Below, in pieces: positions 17,090 to 24,736 of a stretch of 64,000 nt of DNA. Numbering within the stretch: the first letter of the stretch is position 1; every line of letters starts with the position of its first letter. Both the position numbers and the translations under genes were made by a program. The notes under the pieces were generated by a model. It saw only the letters and a list, made by a program, of their open reading frames with translations, searched no databases and had not been told where the DNA came from. Location: positions 1 through 64,000 of the forward strand of contig JBLHRR010000003.1 in NCBI GenBank assembly GCA_047626155.1, read 5' to 3'. The DNA is from CALGLS01 sp047626155 (GTDB taxonomy: Bacteria > Bacteroidota > Bacteroidia > Chitinophagales > Saprospiraceae).

Positions 17090-17866
17090 ATGAAAAATAT
17101 CATAAATAAGCTAATCGTACTTCTTTTCATTACCCTTTCCTTTTCTCAAATTGGTTCTTCACAGTCCTCTTTCACCGAAGAAGTAAGTTATGAAATGAAT
17201 AAAACCTATCCGTATATTTCAATAACAGAACAAAAACTAAAAGAGATCCAAACCTTGACTGATCTTAATTCGAGGTATAAACCATCATGGGTGAGGGAAT
17301 ATATTTCAGTTGAAATTTTAGCAAACCATGAAGGACAAATTAGGAAAGTGCAGAATAAAAGTGATACGCTCAACCAGCAACAAAAAGACCTCCTGACTAT
17401 GGCCGATGCGGGGACTGACATTTCAGTTAAGGTTCAATATATCCCTGAGAATACGTTAAAGAATAACGATCCTAAGGAGATTACTTTTACTGTTGCAGTT
17501 GATCCTGAAAATGAAGCGACCTATATCGGCGGGGCGGAACAATTGAAAGAATACCTAAAAGAGAAAGCCATTGATAAAATTCCTGGTGGCAGTTTTAAAG
17601 ATTATGATTTAGCTGCTGTGCAATTTACCGTTAGTGAAGAAGGGGAAATAACTGATGTTCATCTATTCGATGTTTCTATCTATAATAGCTCAATAGACGA
17701 AAATGTAAATGAATTGTTACTAGAGACTATTCAAAACATGCCTTGCTGGAAACCAGCGGAATATGCGAACGGGCTTAAAGTAAAACAGGAGTTTGTATTG
17801 ACGGTTGGAAATATGGAAAGCTGTGTGGTAAACCTTTTGAATATTCGTTCTCTTCCTAGGGAGTAA
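17090..17866 (+). CDS. Exported protein with TonB C-terminal-like domain
   Basis: The 258-aa protein has a signal peptide (KLIVLLFITLSFSQIGSSQS). Its C-terminal part (about 148-250) follows the TonB C-terminal pattern: GGAEQLKEYLKEK, then VQFTVSEEGEITDVHLFD, then MPCWKPAEYANGLKVKQEFV. The N-terminal half (20-145) is unrecognised. It lacks the N-terminal membrane helix and Pro-rich linker of true TonB, so it is probably a periplasmic relative and not an energy transducer. It stands alone with no near promoter box that I can name. Confidence 0.75.
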   Translation: MKNIINKLIVLLFITLSFSQIGSSQSSFTEEVSYEMNKTYPYISITEQKLKEIQTLTDLNSRYKPSWVREYISVEILANHEGQIRKVQNKSDTLNQQQKDLLTMADAGTDISVKVQYIPENTLKNNDPKEITFTVAVDPENEATYIGGAEQLKEYLKEKAIDKIPGGSFKDYDLAAVQFTVSEEGEITDVHLFDVSIYNSSIDENVNELLLETIQNMPCWKPAEYANGLKVKQEFVLTVGNMESCVVNLLNIRSLPRE

Positions 17867-17871
17867 TACTA

Positions 17872-18229
17872 TTAATCTTTTTTACTATTAGCTAAACAAT
17901 ATTTATATTGTAAATACAAAACAGCGTTGCTCATAATTAATGCAAACAGACTACGGATTATATTTCTGAAATCATTTTTATATAATTCGCAAGCACTCAT
18001 TTTTACTTTATTAAGATCTAATGTGTGTATCGTATCAGTTTTCCAGGGATCAATTAAGCATATTGCATTAAGTATGACTAGTAAATAATATTATTATCCC
18101 TACCGATACAGCAATATGAAGTATTGTTAATTTACTGGAAAGGTTATAACCTCTAAGGACAAAATAAAGAAACCCAGTACCAAGTAGGAAAAGCGACACC
18201 AAAGCCCCAATTAATTTAAAGTCCATCAT
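17872..18229 (-). pseudogene. Frameshifted small membrane protein gene
   Basis: ATG 18229 opens MMDFKLIGALVSLFLLGTGF and then a second hydrophobic stretch, LTILHIAVSVGIIILF, before a stop at 18068. In another frame, overlapping that end, VILNAICLIDPWKTDTIHTL continues to KNDFRNIIRSLFALIMSNAV and a stop at 17872. Joined by one indel near 18080 they make one 3-helix membrane protein of about 115 residues. I recognise no family. Either a decayed gene or a consensus error. Confidence 0.45.
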
Positions 18230-18375
18230 TATTATTTGGGAAGAATATTCTGTACCCAAAAGTTCAATGTGCCAAGCCGAATACAAACAAGGGTTTGCCT
18301 TACGAAACGTATAGTATGTCGTATGTCGTAACCGGGATCAACATCCAAAAAACCAGATAAATTTTTCTCTGTCGA

Positions 18376-19591
18376 CTATATCGGGTTCCCATTTGAATCC
18401 AGTTTTAATAACAAAAGATCATAGTCCGTATTACTAGAATTTCCTTCTATACCTCCACAGATCAATATTTCTCCATTATCATTTTCAATTAAGTCAAGTC
18501 CATATTCAAAGCTAGGCCCTCCAAATGACCTGGCCCATAGTTGTTCTCCCAACTGATCTACCTTCACCACAAGAATATCAAGTGATCCATTTCCAAAACT
18601 ACCTGTAAAACCTAACAATACGTAGTTATTATCAGAAGTTTGAAGAACAGCTTTTCCATCCTCTCCCTTATCACCACCATATGCTTTCGACCATTCCTTA
18701 TCTCCAAACTCATCTATTTTAAGGATAAGCATATCGGAGTCGTTATTATTCAAACCACTTGCTTGGGTGGCGATCAACATAAATCCGCCTTCATTAGACT
18801 TGATGATTCTTGCATCAAAAGAAAAAGGGTCTACTGATTCGTACTCCTTTATCCAAATAGAATTTCCTTCAACGTCAATTCTCTCTATTTCAATTTCTGT
18901 TTTCGTACTGTCTGCGCTAATATTCGTTCCCATCAATACGTATTCATTATTCCCTGCCGCTGCTATCGACCATCCTTCATTATTAAAGTTAGACTCATTT
19001 TCCTTTGACCATAATTCCTCTCCATTTGCATCAATTTTAATTATAAGCCTATTTCTAGCTAAGTTATTAGCAAATGAAAAACCTAAAATAATAAAGCCCC
19101 CATCTTCCAATTTAATTATTGCTTCTCCACGATCAGTAGCTTCTCCTCCATAATATTTTGACCATATTTCTTCTCCTTGCTCATCCGTTTTGATGATGAA
19201 AATATCTAAATCACTTGATCCAAGGTCAGATTCAGTACCAGAACCTAGCAGAATAAATCCATCTTCGGTTTTAAGTACTTGTTTGCTAAAATTCTGAAGA
19301 GGTCTAGGATATGATTTAGTCCAAATTTTGTTAAGGTCATCATCTATTTTGGTCAGTTGCAGGTTATGAAAAATATCCACTTCTTGTCCCGAACTTAACA
19401 ATACATATTCATTATTATCAAGATGCAGAATAGAAGCCGCAGGCCCAAGTGATTCATCAATCAAATGAAATGAGGTTTGATTATAAAAGCTCCACTTCTA
19501 AATTGCTTTCGTTTTCAGTTCCTTCTTTTTTACAGCTGAAGATTGAGGACAGTGTAAAAGCTAAAATTATTACTTTAAATTTGTTGTTCAT
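18376..19591 (-). pseudogene. Frameshifted lipoprotein with repeated beta-propeller-like motifs
   Basis: The main frame (18376-19464 and upstream) encodes about seven repeats of the type GEEIWSKYYGG followed by about 20 residues and DGGFIILG, resembling the PQQ-like/delta-60-type repeats of exported Bacteroidota proteins. Its own frame lacks a start. A good lipoprotein start at 19591 reads MNNKFKVIILAFTLSSIFSC and continues KKEGTENESNLEVEL before a stop. Removing one base of the four-base run at 19485-19488 joins the two as NLEVELYNQTSFHLIDESLG, a smooth continuation. So one indel separates signal and body. The product would be a membrane-anchored repeat protein of about 400 residues, function unknown. 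Confidence 0.7.
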
Positions 19592-19647
19592 ATTATTGTT
19601 TTTTATTTTCGTTTGAGGAATGGGACTATTTCAAGTTGTGATTCAAT

Positions 19648-19857
19648 TTAAAAATCCGCTTCATATCCGTGTCCATTCCCTCCATAGAATATCAACCATT
19701 TTGCAAGTGAAAATCCAATATGCAGTTTTGCTTCTATTGTATCTTCGCCTACATCAGGTGGCGTTCGCTGTTTCTTTAAATATTCGATTCTAGCAAACAA
19801 GATACTAAAATTAGAAAAACATCCCGTCTTCCCCTCCTCCGCGCTGAAAAACCATTT
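19648..19857 (-). pseudogene. C-terminal fragment of an unknown gene
   Basis: A minus-strand frame without a usable start reads KWFFSAEEGKTGCFSNFSIL and ends WLIFYGGNGHGYEADF, 69 codons. Its composition looks protein-like, but no family is recognised. It is flanked by AT-rich sequence and lies next to two other broken genes, so it is probably a remnant. The remaining bases to 20030 are AT-rich without other signals. Confidence 0.3.
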
Positions 19858-20030
19858 TCAAATAATAAAATAATGAAAAAATAAACACCTCCTAAGTCTT
19901 CTGTAAATCAATTACTTAAACTTTAAAAATAAAAAAATACAACAAAAACCTCCTTTCCTTTTATGGAATTTCGCCCTTTCTGCAACCTATTAGTGAACAC
20001 TTATTTTTCAATCATTAAAAAACTAACAAC

Positions 20031-20480
20031 ATGAAAAAGCAATCCTTGTACTCAGAAAGACTCGAAAAAGGTAACCGTCGTTTTTACTTTGACATCAACG
20101 AAACAGAAAAGGGTTCCAATTATTTAAAGATCAATGAGATCACTGTAAAGGCAGACGAAGACCCGCAACGCAGACAAATTATGGTCTTCGAAAACGAGAT
20201 TGATCGCTTTGCAGCAGCACTCGTGCGCAGTTTGTTACATTTCAAGGTAAAAGAAAGTGCAGAAGCACCTAACGAAGCCCGGGTAACCCGCATAAAAGAA
20301 ACCAAAACAAAATACAGCCGGGCATACGAACCTTGGTCAAAGAAAGAAGATGCGGAACTCGCCCTGCTCTACAGCCAGGGGAAAACAATGACAGAAATTG
20401 GAGAAAGCCTCGAACGTAATCCAGGAGCCATCAATATCCGAATTGAAAAATTGACTTTGGTGAAAGCTGTCGCGGCGTAG
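20031..20480 (+). CDS. DUF3276 (PUR-alpha-like) protein with C-terminal HTH
   Basis: The N-terminal domain (about 1-75: SLYSERLEKGNRRFYFDINE and YLKINEITVKADEDPQRRQI) is the DUF3276/PUR-like domain found across Bacteroidota, a small fold that binds single-stranded nucleic acid in related proteins. After a basic linker, the C-terminus (about 98-145, YEPWSKKEDAELALLYSQGK and MTEIGESLERNPGAINIRIE) looks like a Myb/SANT-type helix-turn-helix. This pairs two nucleic-acid-binding modules, so a regulatory or RNA/DNA-binding role is likely; the target is unknown. It has its own terminator at 20532. Confidence 0.88.
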   Translation: MKKQSLYSERLEKGNRRFYFDINETEKGSNYLKINEITVKADEDPQRRQIMVFENEIDRFAAALVRSLLHFKVKESAEAPNEARVTRIKETKTKYSRAYEPWSKKEDAELALLYSQGKTMTEIGESLERNPGAINIRIEKLTLVKAVAA

Positions 20481-20531
20481 TAATAAATTTCACACCTAAA
20501 ATATACATGGCATTTTATTTTTTGACGTTTG

Positions 20532-20561
20532 ATACCGTGGCCTTTGGGTCACGGTATTTTT
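20532..20561 (+). terminator. Intrinsic terminator of DUF3276 gene
   Basis: ATACCGTG (20532-20539) pairs with CACGGTAT (20550-20557), followed by five T. Confidence 0.8.
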
Positions 20562-20589
20562 ATTTAAACCTGGGTCATTAGTATTATAC

Positions 20590-20708
20590 GTATTACACTA
20601 AAAATAATTTCCCGATTCCTTTCGTGGAAACGATTATATAAATCACTCTCCCTTTGGTCGTTTTGATTTACATAATCGTTTCCAAATCGGGATTTAATTT
20701 TTCGTTGT
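20590..20708 (+). repeat. 119-nt dispersed hairpin element, copy 1
   Basis: A left box GTATTACACTAAAAATAA (continuing TTTC) and a right box TTTAATTTTTCGTTGT bracket a long stem: CCCGATT/AATCGGG outside and a 20-bp inner stem (GGAAACGATTAT.. with ..ATAATCGTTTCC). The apical loop holds CCTTTGGTCGTT. A copy of nearly the same length at 47845-47965 shares both boxes and the loop but has different stem sequence. Confidence 0.55.
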
Positions 20709-20844
20709 CACTACGAAACACAGCGCAAAGATTAATTCGTAAAAAAGTTAGTTCAATTTTGCTATTTTGCAGATTCAATGACTTAAAACATCAGCTCCTT
20801 TGACCTCTTAAGCACATGGCCAAAGGCTCACAAAACAAACAACT

Positions 20845-21621
20845 ATGATTTTCCCAATCGGTGATGAACAGGTGAAAGGAGGCTACTTCCCTATTGTCAG
20901 CTACACCTTTATTGCACTTAATATTATTGCCTTTCTTTTTCAATTGAGCTTTCCAAATGCATTGGTTTGCGAATTTGGATGTATTCCAAATCAAATTGCC
21001 AGTGGCCAGGATTACATTACTTTATTTACAAGTATGTTCATGCACGGAGACTGGATGCACCTGATTGGAAACATGCTTTTCCTTTGGGTTTTTGCCGACA
21101 ACATTGAAGCAACCGTTGGAAGTATTCCTTTCCTAGCCTTTTATATCCTTGGGGGACTAGCAGCCTCTTTCGCTCATATCTACCTCAGCTACGATGCTTC
21201 CGCTGCGCTAGCAGAATGCTGTAACGTTTGTGGCAACGGAGGCATAAGATGCGTTGATGGCGTTCCGATATGTAGCGGTTCCGTACCATCAGTAGGAGCT
21301 AGTGGAGCCATCTCGGCAGCACTGGGTGCTTACCTCGTCATGTTTCCAAAATCGAAAGTAAAAATTTTCGTGGTTTACATTTTTCGCTCTTTTCACATCC
21401 CTGCAATTTTCTGTATTAGTGTTTGGTTCATTATGCAAATCATTCCAGGCCTTAGTTCTTTAGGTGCAGAAGCCGGAGCCAGTGGTGGTGTAGCTTGGTG
21501 GGCACATATCGGCGGGTTTGTCTTTGGAATCGTTGCCGGTTTCTTTGCCCGGGACAAAGGAAAAACTGCAGTGACTTCACCAGTAAAAGAACGACCTCTT
21601 GATGAAGATGACATGGTGTAA
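20845..21621 (+). CDS. Rhomboid family intramembrane serine protease
   Basis: The 258-aa protein cuts membrane proteins within the bilayer. The fold is shown by HGDWMHLIGNMLFLWVFADN (His72, Asn76), the nucleophile motif GASGAISAALGAYL (Ser153) and the catalytic His221 in WWAHIGGFVFG. Six or so hydrophobic segments are visible. The loop just before the GASG motif has an insertion with five cysteines (C125, C126, C129, C136, C143; ECCNVCGNGG and CVDGVPIC) that could bind a metal or form disulfides; a common rhomboid lacks it. The stop codon overlaps a dispersed repeat at 21621. Confidence 0.93.
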   Translation: MIFPIGDEQVKGGYFPIVSYTFIALNIIAFLFQLSFPNALVCEFGCIPNQIASGQDYITLFTSMFMHGDWMHLIGNMLFLWVFADNIEATVGSIPFLAFYILGGLAASFAHIYLSYDASAALAECCNVCGNGGIRCVDGVPICSGSVPSVGASGAISAALGAYLVMFPKSKVKIFVVYIFRSFHIPAIFCISVWFIMQIIPGLSSLGAEAGASGGVAWWAHIGGFVFGIVAGFFARDKGKTAVTSPVKERPLDEDDMV

Positions 21622-21638
21622 TCCCTCGAGATGACAGG
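21621..21638 (+). repeat. Short copy of ATCCCTCGA...ATGACAGG repeat
   Basis: ATCCCTCGAGATGACAGG has both ends of the longer element at 24593-24628 but lacks its 18-base middle. It begins on the last base of the rhomboid stop codon. Confidence 0.5.
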
Positions 21639-21751
21639 ACAAAACCTTCTAGATGAAAGTTAATAGTTCTGTTAAATATTTCAATTTTAAAATAAAATAA
21701 GTCAAATTAAGGCATTAGCCATTTTTTACACGGAGTATTGATATTTAAATA

Positions 21752-21781
21752 GAATTATATTTTGATATTAAAATATAATTC
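21752..21781. terminator. Perfect AT-rich hairpin
   Basis: GAATTATATTTT pairs with AAAATATAATTC over a GATATT loop. It could end the rhomboid transcript or be a 5' structure of the next gene, which starts 45 bases later. Confidence 0.35.
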
Positions 21782-21826
21782 AGCATATTGTAGTAATTGA
21801 CTCATTCCTAACCAAAAATATGCTTC

Positions 21827-22207
21827 ATGAAGACCCATCAACGCGAAATTTTAATTTACTACAGCCCAGAGTCTAGTAGCGATCGGAAAACGGTGGCTCA
21901 TGCTCAAAGTGTGGTTCCTCATGTACGCACTTTTCCTTTTGGACAGACCCCATCAACAGCAGCCAGTTGGCAATCGATTTTAAAGTCCATCGGACGTCAT
22001 CCAAAAGATTTACTTAATAAAGCACATCCTTATTATCAAAGCCATATTCGCGGACGGGAGTTTAGCCGAGAAAACTGGATTAAGGTATTGCGCTTTAACC
22101 CTGAGATTCTAAAGGCACCAATTGCCATTAGAGGAACACGAGCTATACTATGCGAGAACCCCACAGATATTTATAAGCTCGTTGAACCAGCTCCGGTAGT
22201 TACTTAA
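21827..22207 (+). CDS. ArsC/Spx-like thioredoxin-fold protein without catalytic cysteine
   Basis: The 126-aa protein resembles the arsenate reductase (ArsC/Spx) family: an N-terminal beta strand ILIYYSPESSSDRKTVAHAQ, a central helical part, and the C-terminal VLRFNPEILKAPIAIRGTRAILCENPTDIYKL, where ArsC proteins have the LLxRPIV motif. The catalytic CxxC/CxxS position is replaced by SPESSS, so it is unlikely to be a reductase of the usual type. It could be a binding or regulatory protein, like Spx. A strong terminator follows at 22261. Confidence 0.7.
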   Translation: MKTHQREILIYYSPESSSDRKTVAHAQSVVPHVRTFPFGQTPSTAASWQSILKSIGRHPKDLLNKAHPYYQSHIRGREFSRENWIKVLRFNPEILKAPIAIRGTRAILCENPTDIYKLVEPAPVVT

Positions 22208-22260
22208 CTGAGACTCCCGGCCTCGCATCAAACAAGATTAGCGCCTTGCTAATCGCAGTC

Positions 22261-22302
22261 AAGAAGGAATACCAAAATGATTTTGGTATTCCTTCTTTTT
22301 TT
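22261..22302 (+). terminator. Strong intrinsic terminator
   Basis: A perfect 17-bp stem (22261-22277 with 22281-22297) has a 3-base loop and seven T. Confidence 0.85.
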
Positions 22303-22356
22303 GCCCTAAGGTATGCCCCCTTTCATAAAACATTTTGTATTTTTGTGGGGCTTTTG

Positions 22357-22384
22357 TCTTCTTTGACTTATTCTGTGATTCCTT
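22357..22384 (+). promoter_or_regulatory. TTCTTTGAC dispersed motif upstream of DUF3127 gene
   Basis: CTTCTTTGACTTATTCTG then TGATTCCTTT matches the copy at 12963 at both halves. It lies about 65 bases before ATG 22447. A TATTTTTG -7-like box is just upstream at 22338-22345. Confidence 0.35.
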
Positions 22385-22446
22385 TTATAGATAGAACACT
22401 AAATATTTCAAAGACCCACTTTTTTAAAACATGTAAACTCAAAATT

Positions 22447-22836
22447 ATGTCTTACGAAGCAGAAGGAAAATTATACAAAAAAATGGACACTCAGCAGGTA
22501 ACTGATTCTTTCAAAAAAAGAGAATTTGTTGTTGAAATAGAAGATGGTGCATACTCACAAATCATCAAGTTCCAATTGGTACAAGGTAACTGTGACAAAC
22601 TCGATCCTTTCAATGAAGGAGATCAGGTAAAAGTAACTTTCTCTTTACGAGGCCGTGAATACACTAAAGAAGGTAAAACTTCTTACTTCACTAACTTGGA
22701 TGCTTGGCGTTTGGAAGCTGCCGCAGGCGCAGTAACTCCTCCTCCTTCTTCACCTGCCGCTACGACTGCAGCTGCCGGAACTTTCCCACCGGCTACTGAT
22801 GCACCTGCTGCAACGGATGACGACCTTCCGTTTTAG
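22447..22836 (+). CDS. DUF3127 protein with SSB-like acidic tail
   Basis: I chose ATG 22447 (MSYEAEGKLYKKMDTQQVTD); the upstream open frame crosses the terminator and promoter region. The N-terminal 90 residues are the DUF3127 domain, an OB-like fold of Bacteroidota: FKKREFVVEIEDGAYSQIIK, then GDQVKVTFSLRGREY and YFTNLDAWRLE. A Pro/Ala/Thr-rich linker follows, and the protein ends ATDDDLPF. That tail is the hallmark of single-strand DNA-binding proteins (DDDLPF), which recruits repair and replication partners. It is thus likely a DNA-binding accessory protein; this is inference from architecture. Confidence 0.85.
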   Translation: MSYEAEGKLYKKMDTQQVTDSFKKREFVVEIEDGAYSQIIKFQLVQGNCDKLDPFNEGDQVKVTFSLRGREYTKEGKTSYFTNLDAWRLEAAAGAVTPPPSSPAATTAAAGTFPPATDAPAATDDDLPF

Positions 22837-22867
22837 TACGAAATATCAGGACTAAAATATTTTTCTA

Positions 22868-22900
22868 AAAAAGGCAATCCATTTCATGGGTTGCCTTTTT
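22868..22900 (+). terminator. Intrinsic terminator of DUF3127 gene
   Basis: AAAAAGGCAATCC (22868-22880) pairs with GGGTTGCCTTTTT (22888-22900). Confidence 0.8.
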
Positions 22901-22920
22901 CGTTACCTTTAATCCGATAT

Positions 22921-22938
22921 TTTTTTTGATCAAAAAAA
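22921..22938 (+). promoter_or_regulatory. Perfect palindrome upstream of mscS-like gene
   Basis: Seven T, GATC, seven A gives an 18-bp perfect palindrome 12 bases before the ATG at 22951. It may be an operator or a run of bent DNA. Confidence 0.25.
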
Positions 22939-22950
22939 TATAAACATACT

Positions 22951-23753
22951 ATGGAAGGCCGTATCGAACAATTAACTACCCTTCTTACCAACTATGCTCC
23001 AAGAGTAGTTGGTGCCATACTTACACTAATTATTGGATTTTGGATTATTGGTTGGGTTACCAATATGGTAAAGAAGGCCATGAAAAAACAAGACCTTGAC
23101 GAGACCATCCGTCCCTTCCTCGGCTCGCTAGCCTAGGATTAAAAATTATGTTACCCCTTAGTGTTGCCGGAATGTTCGGTCGTGAAACAACTTCCTTTGT
23201 CGCTATATTCGGTGCGATGGCTTTTGCCATTGGGATGGCTCTGCAAGGTAGTCTTGGACATTTTGCCAGTGGCGTATTACTACTTATTTTTAAACCCTAT
23301 CGAGTAAGAGACCTAGTTGAAATTGGAGGCGGAAAAGTAGGAGAGGTTAAAGAAATCCAAATTTTCAATACCGTTTTGGCAACGCTAGACAACAAACGAA
23401 TCATTGTTCCAAACGCAGTAGTCACTTCTAATGTCATTACTAATATTTCTGGACAGGGAACCATCGGAGTCGAACTGACTTTTGGTATTGGCTATAACGA
23501 TAGTATTGATAAGGCAAGAGAAATTATTCTACGAGCAGGAAAGGAGTGTCCTTGGATTTTGGATGATCCAACACAAGGCGTCGTTGTTGGTGAACTAGCC
23601 GATAGCTCTGTGAATTTAAACACCCGCCCGTTCTGCAAAATCGAACATTATTGGGATGTCAATTTCTATATGCTGGAACATGTGAAGAAGGCTTTTGATG
23701 CTGAAGGAATTTCTATTCCCTATCCTCAGTTGGATGTGCATGGCCTTAAATAA
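22951..23753 (+). pseudogene. mscS: MscS-type mechanosensitive channel, frameshifted
   Basis: Two frames together make one small-conductance mechanosensitive channel. Frame 1 (22951-23136) gives MEGRIEQLTTLLTNYAPRVV with the first helix and QDLDETIRPFLGSLA, then stops. Frame 2 picks up just before the stop as LGLKIMLPLSVAGMFGRETT and runs to 23753 with the pore helix GAMAFAIGMALQGSLGHFAS (Gly/Ala-lined TM3), the FKPYRVRDLVEIGG beta domain and the C-terminal SIPYPQLDVHGLK. A one-base indel near 23131-23133 (GCTAGCCTAGG) splits them. The full protein, about 267 residues, would be normal for MscS. It relieves turgor under osmotic downshock. A true pseudogene and a consensus error are both possible; no other defect is seen. 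Confidence 0.85.
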
Positions 23754-23763
23754 ATTTAGCTCA

Positions 23764-23801
23764 ACTGGATACTCCGTCGCAAGCTGTTAGGGGTATCCAG
23801 T
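23764..23801. terminator. Hairpin between convergent mscS and DUF3108 genes
   Basis: ACTGGATAC (23764-23772) pairs with GTATCCAGT (23793-23801). There is no T tract, so termination efficiency is doubtful. Confidence 0.35.
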
Positions 23802-23824
23802 CAACCTACTTATAAGTTCTCGAT

Positions 23825-24736
23825 TTAATATTTTACTTCCATCGGATACCGCAACCCTGAGTATCCTTGTAACACTACTTTTACAGCCCCAACAGAAACT
23901 GGTGATTCTATCAATACCGGAATTTTATTTTTATCATCTGTAGCCCAAATGTTCATCTCCGTTCCTTTCTCAAAAACTTCCCCCGTGATCACTTCCGGGC
24001 TGAACTTGATGGTTCTAAAATGCCCATTCCCTTTTACTTTGGTCTTTTCTTGCTTTCCTTTGTATTTCACTTTTAGTGGCCAGCTTTTCTTATCCATAAA
24101 GATTTGGACCGGAAACTCCTCCCCTTCTTCCACCTGCTCAAAATCAAGATTCCGAGTATAGTAGATGATAGACAAAACATCATGCATACAGGCATCCACA
24201 TCAAATTCGCGTAGGATGGTTTTATCTTTATGATCGCCACGAACGGAAATAGTTTTTCTGCGTTCTTGATCGAAGGTTACCTTATCATAGAGTGTATAAT
24301 TCCCTTCATTAACATCGCGGATACCAGTAGTGGGGAGTAGCGTTTCTTTGTTGATATAAGTATCGTAGTTGTCACGTACTTTAAAAAACCATTCGTAAGA
24401 AGAATAGGTTTTTCCCTTTGCAGAAAGGTGATATTGACCCCCTTCATCCGTTACTTTAAACAAGATTTCTCCGGCAGGAATCCAGATAAAATTCCAGTTA
24501 TAATAAATTTTGTAAACCAGAACTTCCTCTGATTGGAAAACCGTATTCTCCATGGAACAAGGGTTCATTTCCAACATTGAAATAGTATTGTTATCCCTCG
24601 ACTCCCTGCGGTCGCTCGGGATGACAGGATAGGCATCTCTGACATTTTTCTCAGCAACCCCCTTGGTTGTAAAAGCCATGGTCAACAAAACCAGGAAGGT
24701 AATGGCGCAGCTTATTTTAATCACCTTTGCTTGCAT
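23825..24736 (-). CDS. DUF3108 domain protein, exported, with in-frame repeat insertion
   Basis: The 303-aa protein has a signal peptide (MQAKVIKISCAITFLVLLTM). From about residue 65 it follows the DUF3108 pattern: EVLVYKIYYNWNFIWIPAGE, YHLSAKGKTYSSYEWFFKVR, DACMHDVLSIIYYTRNLDFE and VQIFMDKKSWPLKVKY. DUF3108 proteins are periplasmic with unknown function, probably a beta-barrel-like lipid-binding fold. Residues 35-50 (AYPVIPSDRRESRD) are the translation of a dispersed intergenic repeat (24593-24628) that has entered the gene without breaking its frame. The gene overlaps the upstream membrane protein gene by 20 bases, so they are co-expressed. Confidence 0.85.
   Translation of the reverse strand: MQAKVIKISCAITFLVLLTMAFTTKGVAEKNVRDAYPVIPSDRRESRDNNTISMLEMNPCSMENTVFQSEEVLVYKIYYNWNFIWIPAGEILFKVTDEGGQYHLSAKGKTYSSYEWFFKVRDNYDTYINKETLLPTTGIRDVNEGNYTLYDKVTFDQERRKTISVRGDHKDKTILREFDVDACMHDVLSIIYYTRNLDFEQVEEGEEFPVQIFMDKKSWPLKVKYKGKQEKTKVKGNGHFRTIKFSPEVITGEVFEKGTEMNIWATDDKNKIPVLIESPVSVGAVKVVLQGYSGLRYPMEVKY
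24593..24628 (+). repeat. Dispersed repeat inside DUF3108 coding sequence
   Basis: Starts ATCCCTCGACTCCCTGCGG and ends TCGCTCGGGATGACAGG, with the palindromic core CGAGC..GCTCG features of REP-like elements common between Bacteroidota genes. A shorter version is at 21621-21638. Here it is read on the opposite strand as protein. Confidence 0.6.

Noticed and set aside
22246..22446. Longer N-terminus of the DUF3127 protein
   Set aside because: It runs through a strong terminator and promoter-like boxes; the domain starts at ATG 22447.
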